A program made the position numbers and the translations under genes. From contig JAHFBP010000007.1 in NCBI GenBank assembly GCA_023249975.1, forward strand, positions 1 through 64,000: a stretch of 64,000 nt of DNA. The letters are read 5' to 3'. The notes beneath the pieces are model-generated. The model was not told the DNA's origin. It searched no databases and worked only from the letters and a program-made list of their open reading frames with translations. Shown here one piece after another: positions 57,224 through 64,000 of this stretch. Origin of the DNA: a bacterium (lineage in GTDB: Bacteria > Babelota > Babeliae > Babelales > GCA-2401785). Each line of letters opens with the position of its first letter. Positions within the stretch are counted from its first letter, which is position 1.

Positions 57224-57783
57224 TTCAAACATCCCTTAAGTCGTATATGATTTTCAACTGTTTTTATTCGTCGAGCAATCGACTTTTCCCACGCAAAATT
57301 TTTACTTATCATGGCAATGCCACATATTAAATCAGGGTTAATCTCAAATGTTGAATCGAGTGTCATTTTCGTCAAATGCTCCATCAAGCCAATAATTGAC
57401 CCTTGTTGCTCTTTAGAAAGCTCATGTGACGATTCAATATAACACTGCAAAATATTAAGACGTTCGTAACCAACAATCACGATACTTTCAAGTATCTGCG
57501 GCAAAAGAGTAATATCTTGCGCTGTAATTAATGATTTCAGCAAACGCTCTTCTGGATTTCCCAACTTAAAGTAATCAAAGACCATATGAGCGCTTTTTAA
57601 CTTATCAACACCGGCCAAACTCTCAAACAAAATAATGCTCAATGCTCGGCGATAGGTACAGAAAAATGCATGTAAGGCCCTTATCTTATTAAGATAGGTG
57701 CGCTCAATTGTTGGATAAAAAACATTTAGAAAAGCTCGCGCATAACATCGAGCCCTCATCATACTAGTAGGACGCATACCCAT
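57220..57783 (-). CDS. atpH: F1 ATP synthase delta subunit (187 aa)
   Basis: The delta subunit ties the F1 head to the peripheral b stalk. The N-terminal MRARCYARAFLNVF and the C-terminal FEINPDLICGIAMISKNFAWEKSIARR pattern match the family, and gene order (b before, alpha after) is standard. It overlaps both neighbours: 20 bases with b and a few with alpha. The start is uncertain among ATGs at 57783, 57777 and 57762; the last best fits the family start. Confidence 0.85.
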   Translation of the reverse strand: MGMRPTSMMRARCYARAFLNVFYPTIERTYLNKIRALHAFFCTYRRALSIILFESLAGVDKLKSAHMVFDYFKLGNPEERLLKSLITAQDITLLPQILESIVIVGYERLNILQCYIESSHELSKEQQGSIIGLMEHLTKMTLDSTFEINPDLICGIAMISKNFAWEKSIARRIKTVENHIRLKGCLK

Positions 57784-58267
57784 CCAATTCTTTAACTATT
57801 TTATCCAGGATAACGCTGCCTTTTTTACCGGCATAGCATTTGACAAGGTCTTGGCGCGCTTTTTCAAGTCCCAGCATAATTTCTTTTCCCTCATGGGCTT
57901 GCCATGAAAGGCACTCTGCTCGTTGCTGACGCAGAGCTATTACTTTTTCAGCTAACACTGCGTGTTCTTTTGCAAGCTTGTCCACCGCCAACTTCCGCGT
58001 ACTTTCCCAAATCTTAAATTGATTTTTAAGCTGAGCGATTCGATCAATTTGCTGTTCTAAATCAGCCTGACAATTTTTCTTCAGAGTAATAAGTTGATGT
58101 TTTTTGAGAAGTAACAAATTGCGATCTTCAAGCTCTTGGCGCGCTTCATGGGTCAAAAGTGGCTCAAGATACAAAACCCAGACATCATATAAAAAATAAA
58201 TCAGCAAGATAAAAAGAAACAGATCAAGTCCACCGTGCGAAAGAAAAAACATCAGCTTATCAAACAT
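57764..58267 (-). CDS. atpF: F0 ATP synthase b subunit (167 aa)
   Basis: AAGGA five bases before the ATG. One N-terminal membrane segment (GLDLFLFILLIYFLYDVWVL) is followed by a long coiled coil to the end, the form of subunit b. The sequence is diverged, so the assignment rests on shape and position between b' and delta. It overlaps the b' stop by eight bases. Confidence 0.75.
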   Translation of the reverse strand: MFDKLMFFLSHGGLDLFLFILLIYFLYDVWVLYLEPLLTHEARQELEDRNLLLLKKHQLITLKKNCQADLEQQIDRIAQLKNQFKIWESTRKLAVDKLAKEHAVLAEKVIALRQQRAECLSWQAHEGKEIMLGLEKARQDLVKCYAGKKGSVILDKIVKELDGYASY

Positions 58268-58622
58268 GATATTCCTTTATTATTTTCTCAATCACATACT
58301 CAGTTACTTTTTTTGAAGTTACTTCAAGATCCTTTTGTTCATCAACAAACGTGGGCTCAGAGACTTCCAATTCTGATATTACAGGCAATTGGCTTAATTG
58401 CTCAGACGCATATTCCTGAAAAGAAACCGTCACACTGTTTTTTTCTTGGCCCAAATCCTTAATTTCTTTTTCAATATCATGGCTCAAATTCAAAAGATTG
58501 CGATCCTGTTCTTCTTCAACAAAAAAATGTTGTGAAAGTGGCCGAAGCAGGACGTAGTCAACAATCCAACATGCGCCAATCAAATGTATGATTTGTATGA
58601 AAACCGTAATATTAATTTGCAC
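58260..58622 (-). CDS. F0 ATP synthase second b-type (b') subunit (120 aa)
   Basis: A GTG start at 58622 with AGAGGG upstream. One membrane helix (FIQIIHLIGACWIVDYVLLR) with the family's RPL ending (VLLRPLSQHF), followed by a charged helix. Two b-type genes in tandem occur in photosynthetic and some other bacteria and form a b-b' heterodimer stalk. The helix after residue 40 is shorter than usual. Confidence 0.7.
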   Translation of the reverse strand: MQINITVFIQIIHLIGACWIVDYVLLRPLSQHFFVEEEQDRNLLNLSHDIEKEIKDLGQEKNSVTVSFQEYASEQLSQLPVISELEVSEPTFVDEQKDLEVTSKKVTEYVIEKIIKEYHV

Positions 58623-58633
58623 ATGAACCCTCT

Positions 58634-58891
58634 TTATGAAACGACAAAGAGAAGTATCAACGCTATCACAAAGTTAAAAATCACCGGTGTTTCAGTAAGT
58701 CCCATGGCCATGAAAGTTGTTGTCCTAATCACATTCGCACCTTCTGGCCGCTGTCCGATACTTTTACATGCCTGGCCACCAATATAGCCCATCCCCAATG
58801 CAGGTCCCAGTGATCCAATTCCCATACAAAAACCTGCTGCAATTATTGCGGCAATACGAACGTAATCAACGACATCTGGACTTACAGCCAT
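58634..58891 (-). CDS. atpE: F0 ATP synthase c subunit (85 aa)
   Basis: AAGGA before the ATG at 58891. Two membrane helices joined by the polar RPEG loop (QACKSIGQRPEGANVIRTT) form the rotor ring. Helix 1 has the glycine-rich GFCMGIGSLGPALGMGYIGG; helix 2 carries the ion-binding glutamate in MGLTETPVIFNFVIALILL. Threonine follows the glutamate as in Na+-type rings, but the helix-1 position usually Gln in those is Met, so the coupling ion is unclear. No atpB (a) gene is upstream. Confidence 0.93.
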   Translation of the reverse strand: MAVSPDVVDYVRIAAIIAAGFCMGIGSLGPALGMGYIGGQACKSIGQRPEGANVIRTTTFMAMGLTETPVIFNFVIALILLFVVS

Positions 58892-58934
58892 GAATATATT
58901 CCTTAGAGAGAACAAAAGTATCTGTATAAACAAA

Positions 58935-58963
58935 TCTTAAATCGCACTACCTTGTATTGTCAA
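58935..58963 (-). promoter_or_regulatory. Candidate promoter of the ATP synthase operon
   Basis: On the minus strand TTGACA (58963-58958), a 17-base spacer and TTAAGA form a promoter-like pair about 45 bases before the atpE start. The -35 is perfect and the -10 weak. Confidence 0.4.
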
Positions 58964-59141
58964 CGCATAGATGTTCTTTTCAAAGCTTTTCATCTTATTT
59001 TGGCATGCAGAAAGTAATTAGAAATTAACCTACTTGTTCAAATACATTCCCTTATTTGAAAAGAAGTGCAGATCTGTGTACAATTTCACCTCGCATCCAG
59101 ATACACTCAATGACGAACTATTTTTTATCAAAGGAATAATT

Positions 59142-60497
59142 TTGATTACACATAAACACTTTATTTTACTCAGTCTTTTTGCATTCATAGTTCACACAGC
59201 TCCGGTCAATGGCTCAACGGACTTTGGACCCTCTTGGCAAACAACCCGTCAACCACGAGACAGAACAACACTGCATCAACTGCCAGACTTAATCAATCTC
59301 AGCGCCAATGCGCGATCACCAGAAGCTCTTACGATCACGCCCCTGATCCATTTTCTGACGAATCGCGTGACAATTTTTGAAGATATTTTAAATCTCGACA
59401 AAATCATTGCCGATTATGGTGACCTTCTTTCATTTTTCGTCCAAGACACTCCCTCCTTAACCAAAATACTCAAAGGATTTTCCTTCCAAACGGAATCTGC
59501 AACGGTCTGCTTTTCAGCTGCCAAGTCCTATAAGCAAACAAAGGTTTCTATCTCAATTCCCCTTTCCATCGCCTTAGCTCATGTGTATGCCGACAAACAA
59601 GCACTCGAAGGTGTCAATAAACTTTTTGTAAATACCGGCACGCCAACAGAAGTCGCCGACAACAGCCTTACTCATGACATTCTTGCTATTGCCAAAGAAA
59701 TTAGAACCATAACTGGCATAGGTGATATGCGCATTTGTGCAAGCTATATCCCCTCAAATATTTCATTTTTAGGTGACAGCGCCACTCTTGAACCCGGCAT
59801 TGAACTGATCATCCCCCTTCAACATCTTTTAAAAAAAGAAGAATCTTTTACTGGATTTTCAAATCCTAACCAAACAAATCTCAATCCAAATACCATTCTT
59901 GACGTTGCTGCCGATGCCCCAACCTACCTCAAAGGACTTTTCAGATCATTGCAAAGAATTGGCGCAACTCCCCGAGTTCGCGATGGCGCATTTGGCATAG
60001 CGCCTTTTGTCAAAGGTCATTACATCTGGAGTTACCTGACCCTTTCTGGATCGGCCAACTATACCTGGCTTGCCAAAAAAACTGATTTTCGCATGATACT
60101 CACCCGAGACAGCGACACAAATGACGGCACCGACACAGCTTTGCCAGGTGAATACCAAATACAAACCAAGCTCGGTAATATTTTTAAAATTACTACGATG
60201 GTTCACGCAACATTGGATGAAAAACGTGCCGTTGGACTTGGATATGACTTTTTCTATCAAGGCAAAGAAAAAATATCTGATGTAAAAGTCTCGTCACCTG
60301 TTGTTATCTCAGATTTGAATGTTAGTCTGGCCCAAATGCAATCATGCTATGAACACCGTATTTTTGCCTTTTTAGAACGCAAATTTAATCATCACCGCGG
60401 AAGCGGTGCATGGAGTTTGCAAGGTGGAATAACCCCTTTGCACTCGAATATTGGAAAAAGTTGGTACCTCAGTGCTCATTGTGGACTTTCATTTTAG
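59142..60497 (+). CDS. Probable outer-membrane beta-barrel protein (451 aa)
   Basis: AAGGA six bases before a TTG at 59142 sets the start, and the protein then opens with a signal peptide (THKHFILLSLFAFIVHTAPV). The mature N-terminus has TTRQPRDRTT, like TRQPAQDRS in the 21358 protein, and later segments such as TKVSISIPLSIAL and TGIGDMRICASY also parallel it. The chain ends in Phe (SAHCGLSF), as barrel proteins do. A glycine-poor middle region around residues 190-300 may form a plug or loop. Function unknown. Confidence 0.65.
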   Translation: MITHKHFILLSLFAFIVHTAPVNGSTDFGPSWQTTRQPRDRTTLHQLPDLINLSANARSPEALTITPLIHFLTNRVTIFEDILNLDKIIADYGDLLSFFVQDTPSLTKILKGFSFQTESATVCFSAAKSYKQTKVSISIPLSIALAHVYADKQALEGVNKLFVNTGTPTEVADNSLTHDILAIAKEIRTITGIGDMRICASYIPSNISFLGDSATLEPGIELIIPLQHLLKKEESFTGFSNPNQTNLNPNTILDVAADAPTYLKGLFRSLQRIGATPRVRDGAFGIAPFVKGHYIWSYLTLSGSANYTWLAKKTDFRMILTRDSDTNDGTDTALPGEYQIQTKLGNIFKITTMVHATLDEKRAVGLGYDFFYQGKEKISDVKVSSPVVISDLNVSLAQMQSCYEHRIFAFLERKFNHHRGSGAWSLQGGITPLHSNIGKSWYLSAHCGLSF

Positions 60498-60577
60498 TTG
60501 TAAGTTTATTGAAACATCACCTAAACTTACCCGATCTGAGAACAGGCTATTTTTTGAAAATTAAGAAAGAAATACTC

Positions 60578-61330
60578 ATGATGAAGCATCTATTTACCAA
60601 GCAAACAGGACTTGCATGCATCTTAGCCCTGCACATTGCATCACCCGCTTTTTGTTCTTTGGATGAAAATCTTGCTGATGAAACAACCACGACTAAAGAA
60701 TTTGTCACGATAAAAACGGCACTGGCTCCATCAAGCAAAGGGCCCATCGCTTTGGCTGCACTCGGCCTGAGCAAAATACTTGAGCAAGAAATTCTTGAAC
60801 AAACCGCACAACGATATCTACTTGCCCTCAAGTTCATTGAAGATGGCCAAGATATGCTCGAGGAATCACTCGAAGACCAGGATGTGCATAGTTCTGAAGA
60901 TATCGACAAAGAACTTGCAACCAAAGTAACTCACGGAATTATGGAACACGAAGAAGCTGATCTTCTTGATGCAATTCACGGACTGCTCGCCAACCCAAAA
61001 ACCATTAATATTAAAATGCCCATTTTAAATGCGCTCAAAGATATTCTTCAGACCGATGATGGAAAACTTTCTGCACATTATCGCGTCAAGTCCAATCTTA
61101 TTTGCACCTTTCTCACCTCTTCAGACGCCAAAGAGGGCAAAAAAGTTCTTGAGGATCATTGTACGTGTGTAGAAAAAGCAACTGAACTTTGCGTTGAATT
61201 TTTATGGTTAATTAATGGCTTTATCAAACATTTGCCACCCCAATATGCAAACTTAAAAGATCGGTTTGAAAAAGCGATTAAGGCAGAAATTGAAAAAGGG
61301 AAGTCGCTGACTGATTATTTAAGCGAATAA
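60578..61330 (+). CDS. Secreted protein, paralogue of 61585 (250 aa)
   Basis: The start at 60578 gives MMKHLFTKQTGLACILALHI and a leader ending near AFC. The mature chain is helical, with cysteines in CTCVEKATELC. It shares with the next gene a TDDGKL...YRV segment and the C-terminal FEKAIKAEIEKGKSLTDYL motif. A terminator follows. Function unknown. Confidence 0.7.
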   Translation: MMKHLFTKQTGLACILALHIASPAFCSLDENLADETTTTKEFVTIKTALAPSSKGPIALAALGLSKILEQEILEQTAQRYLLALKFIEDGQDMLEESLEDQDVHSSEDIDKELATKVTHGIMEHEEADLLDAIHGLLANPKTINIKMPILNALKDILQTDDGKLSAHYRVKSNLICTFLTSSDAKEGKKVLEDHCTCVEKATELCVEFLWLINGFIKHLPPQYANLKDRFEKAIKAEIEKGKSLTDYLSE

Positions 61331-61355
61331 AGGGAGCACTATTTCTAGCCTTTCT

Positions 61356-61388
61356 AAGGCCCTCTTATTGAAAATGAGGGCCTTTTTT
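61356..61388 (+). terminator. Intrinsic terminator
   Basis: AAGGCCCTC pairs with GAGGGCCTT around an 11-base loop, followed by a T run (TTTTTT). Confidence 0.85.
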
Positions 61389-61584
61389 CAATAAAACGAT
61401 CCTTTTTCCCCCAAAAATTCACGTTTCTGTACAAAAAGTTTCTATATGTAATACTATTAATAGTGTGCATGTGAATATCTCGCTTAAACCTGCGGATTCT
61501 TCATTCTTTTTTACACGCGCACCAAAACAACCTAAACTTGATTAAGTTGATAAAAAGCATCCTAAAACTAAGAAGGAAAACATT

Positions 61585-62355
61585 ATGAAACACATATTTT
61601 CAAAGTACTCAATCCTTGCCTTGGTCTTAATTTTGAATGTTGGGCAACTGGTCCTTGCGTCAGAACTCCCTAAATTGCAAACCTCAATTTCAAAAATAAA
61701 CAAAGGTCTTATCACCGCTCAAGCACTTCCTGTCCTTAAAGAACAGCTTGCTGAAAATCCAGACTTTTTCACAAAACAAGCCGTATATTACCAAATGACT
61801 CTCAAGTTTTTGAAAGATAGTGAAACGCTTTTGGCTGAGTTACAGGCAAAAAGTAACGACCCTCAAAAAATGGAAGCGTTTTTGGTCAAACAAGTCATTA
61901 ACAAAATTCTGCAATTGGCTGGTGTTGAAGAACCTACAGCCACAACCGAACCTACAAGCCTTCCCAAAAAAATTCTTAGAAAAATTTTATTCAAAGATTT
62001 ATTCAAAACTGATGATGGCAAATTAGCACGCGATGGCTACCGCGTTGATGCTGACAAATCTATCATCATCGATTGTTTAGATCATGAAACTGATGCCAAG
62101 TATCTTGCTAAGCAACTTGAAATGATTTCGACCGATATCAAAAAAGCTCGCATCGTTTGTACTGAAGTCTTGTGGCTCCTTAACAGCACATCGCAATATA
62201 TGCCAGATGACTTGAAAAACAGTTTTGAAAATGCTATTAAAGCTGAAGCAGAAAAAGGCAAATCATTGGTGGACTACTTGGATGAGTTCTTGGGTAAACC
62301 AAATCCTCAAGAGGAGAACATCCCCCAAGAACAGGCCCTTTTAATCACAACCTAG
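61585..62355 (+). CDS. Secreted protein, paralogue of 60578 (256 aa)
   Basis: AAGGA precedes the ATG. The leader MKHIFSKYSILALVLILNVG is a signal peptide ending near VLAS. The helical chain keeps the paralogue motifs: KTDDGKLARDGYRVDAD, CTEVLWLLNSTSQYMP (CVEFLWLINGFIKHLP in the neighbour) and FENAIKAEAEKGKSLVDYL. It has no recognised family; the duplication suggests a selected, perhaps host-directed, secreted protein. Confidence 0.7.
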   Translation: MKHIFSKYSILALVLILNVGQLVLASELPKLQTSISKINKGLITAQALPVLKEQLAENPDFFTKQAVYYQMTLKFLKDSETLLAELQAKSNDPQKMEAFLVKQVINKILQLAGVEEPTATTEPTSLPKKILRKILFKDLFKTDDGKLARDGYRVDADKSIIIDCLDHETDAKYLAKQLEMISTDIKKARIVCTEVLWLLNSTSQYMPDDLKNSFENAIKAEAEKGKSLVDYLDEFLGKPNPQEENIPQEQALLITT

Positions 62356-62368
62356 TAAGTAACCTTCA

Positions 62369-64000
62369 GTGAGCAATCAACAACAAGAAATAGATCAAAA
62401 AAAGTCTCAAGAAAATAATTCTCAGGTATCAGGATCGCTCGAACGCCTTGTCTTTCGAGCTCCTGATACTGGCTTTTCCGTGTTCACGGTCAAAATTGGA
62501 CAACAGCTCATTACCGTCAAAGGCGTGATGCCCGATCTTGTTCAAGGCGAAATTGCCTCATTCAAGGGAATCTGGGAACATCACAAAGCATTTGGCAAAC
62601 AACTGAATGTCACCTCCTACCAAAAAACACTTCCCGTTGATGCTCTCGGCATCCAAAAATATCTCAGTTCCGGCATGATCAAAGGCATTGGCCCCGCATT
62701 TGCCGAAAAACTCGTCAAAGCATTTGGCTCAAGAACGCTCGAGATAATCGACAAAGAACCAGAACGATTGGAATCCGTTCCCGGTGTTGGACCCAAACGC
62801 GCACAATCGATTATCGACGCCTGGGAAGAACAGCGTGAAATTGCTGCCATCATGGTGTTTCTGCGTTCAAAAGATATCGCTCCCGCTTTTGCGGCAAAAA
62901 TTTACAAAACCTATGGGCAAGGCTCAATTGCCAAAATTACCGACAATCCCTACCGCCTGGTTGAAGATATTTGGGGTGTTGGATTTAAGTCAGCTGACGA
63001 TCTGGCTCTCAAACTGGGACTAGACCCCAACAGCATTGAACGCGTCAAAGCAGCCACCTTGCACGCTCTTACCGAAGCGATGATTCAAGGGCATTTGGCA
63101 CAAACGCCAGATGCTGTTGAAAAAAAATTAACCGAACTGATCCAATTTAATAGCCAGAACAATCATGAATTTTATGAAACTGCCCTGCAAGAACTGATCA
63201 GTGCGGCAAAACTCGTGCGTCACACCCAAACAATCGATGGTCAAGAAACAACTTTTATCTCATTGCCCCTGTGCTACAATACCGAACGCGGAATTGCTCA
63301 CAAAATCAAATGGCTCACCGAGCACATCCCCTTACCCGCCGTGGACACTCAATGCGTGTACCAGGATCTTCGCAACCAAACTTCTGGGGTTGAATTAAAC
63401 GAAGACCAGCTTCGTGGCATTATGACGAGCCTGAGTAGCAAAATTAGTATCATCACCGGGGGGCCAGGTACGGGTAAAACCACTCTGGTCAAAAAATTAC
63501 TTTCCATTTTGGACGACTATCGCATTATTTATCGCGTAGCCGCTCCAACAGGACGCGCTGCCAAACGGATGTTTGAAAACACCGGCAAGCCAACGGCCAC
63601 CATTCATCGGCTTTTGGACTACAATCCCGGCGAACGCGGATTTAAGCACAATGAACAAGAAGTTTTGGATATTCAATTTTTGATTATTGACGAAGCCTCG
63701 ATGATCGACATTTTCCTCATGTATTCTATGCTCAAGGCCCTTCCGCAACATGTTCACCTTTTGCTCTTGGGTGACGTGGACCAATTGCCCTCAGTCGGCG
63801 CGGGCTCCGTTTTGAACGACATGATTAAATCTGGCGCTATTCCCGTAACTCGATTGACGCAAATTTTCCGGCAAGCACAAAACAGCATGATCATCACTAA
63901 TGCCCACCGCATCAATCATGGAGAATTTCCTGCCAAAAAAGATGATCCGTCAACGAGCGATTTTTTCTTTGTAAAACGCGACGAACCGGATGATATTGCT
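62369..64000 (+). CDS. recD2: RecD2-type ATP-dependent DNA helicase, 5' part
   Basis: The frame opens at a GTG (62369) and runs past the window's end; about 544 residues are seen. An OB-type N-terminal region (ERLVFRAPDTGFSVFTVKI), helix-hairpin-helix motifs (KGIGPAFAEKL, PGVGPKRAQSI, WGVGFKSADDLA), then the superfamily I helicase core with Walker A GGPGTGKTTL, motif Ia APTGRAAKRM, Walker B LIIDEASMID and LLGDVDQLPSVGAGSV are visible. RecD2 is a 5'-3' helicase in DNA repair. The ribosome-binding site is weak. Confidence 0.93.
   Translation, partial: MSNQQQEIDQKKSQENNSQVSGSLERLVFRAPDTGFSVFTVKIGQQLITVKGVMPDLVQGEIASFKGIWEHHKAFGKQLNVTSYQKTLPVDALGIQKYLSSGMIKGIGPAFAEKLVKAFGSRTLEIIDKEPERLESVPGVGPKRAQSIIDAWEEQREIAAIMVFLRSKDIAPAFAAKIYKTYGQGSIAKITDNPYRLVEDIWGVGFKSADDLALKLGLDPNSIERVKAATLHALTEAMIQGHLAQTPDAVEKKLTELIQFNSQNNHEFYETALQELISAAKLVRHTQTIDGQETTFISLPLCYNTERGIAHKIKWLTEHIPLPAVDTQCVYQDLRNQTSGVELNEDQLRGIMTSLSSKISIITGGPGTGKTTLVKKLLSILDDYRIIYRVAAPTGRAAKRMFENTGKPTATIHRLLDYNPGERGFKHNEQEVLDIQFLIIDEASMIDIFLMYSMLKALPQHVHLLLLGDVDQLPSVGAGSVLNDMIKSGAIPVTRLTQIFRQAQNSMIITNAHRINHGEFPAKKDDPSTSDFFFVKRDEPDDIA

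Overview
This AT-rich window encodes a Gram-negative-type bacterium with a strong host-associated character. Peptidoglycan and division genes (DAP-type MurE, MurG, FtsI with an FtsL-like partner), two likely outer-membrane beta-barrel proteins and many Sec signal peptides point to a diderm envelope. A large share of the genes encode secreted proteins of unknown function, including three different leucine-rich-repeat (LRR) proteins, several small paralogous secreted families and exported thymidine-kinase-like proteins. With the K+-dependent-type membrane pyrophosphatase and the mostly single-copy core genes scattered among secretome clusters, this fits a reduced-genome intracellular lineage such as Candidatus Dependentiae (TM6). 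That assignment is inference from gene content; no 16S gene is present.

Layout. 0-7.2 kb: tail of a polyamine-type ABC substrate-binding protein, signal peptidase I, a secreted unknown, MurE and the membrane pyrophosphatase. 7.2-16 kb: an LRR protein, thioredoxin reductase and four secreted unknowns, one of 1098 residues. 16-21.3 kb: a C-terminally short 6-phosphogluconate dehydrogenase, a dsbD-ftsL-ftsI operon and a divergent cysteine-free thioredoxin-fold protein. 21.3-31 kb: an unbroken minus-strand run of outer-membrane and secreted proteins, including one with a Lys-rich histone-H1-like tail and a pair of membrane-anchored coiled-coil paralogues. 31-36 kb: MurG, a TPR protein, DciA, and divergently HisRS. 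36-39.4 kb: an LRR-like secreted protein, then an AAA_14/DUF4143 ATPase and a PD-(D/E)XK (Rpn-type) protein that share a duplicated 70-bp leader.

39.4-46.8 kb: an archaeal-type-looking ValRS, YbeY, then a thymidine-kinase array and RadA. The array has a cytosolic Tdk, a Tdk with a signal peptide, and a signal-peptide-bearing fusion of two Tdk domains. 46.6-51 kb: a small frameshifted gene, four secreted unknowns (three of them one family), an RNI-type LRR protein and a short secreted protein. 51-55.5 kb: rpsI, tRNA-Thr(CGU), a DksA-like protein, TadA and GyrB. 55.5-59 kb: a partial F-ATPase operon (c, b', b, delta, alpha), without a, gamma, beta or epsilon. 59-64 kb: a second beta-barrel protein, a pair of secreted paralogues and the start of RecD2.

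The strongest candidate for an undescribed system is the thymidine-kinase array. Four Tdk domains lie in about 2.9 kb, three of them behind export signals, and the two fused domains have lost different catalytic elements. Exported nucleoside kinases would need ATP outside the bacterial cytosol, which makes sense mainly for a bacterium living inside a host cell. Secondary points of interest are the duplicated leader at 37.1/38.4 kb, a hairpin that covers the tdk ribosome-binding site, palindromic elements (one forming the MurG C-terminus), and a consensus promoter placed directly before a terminator hairpin between gyrB and atpA.
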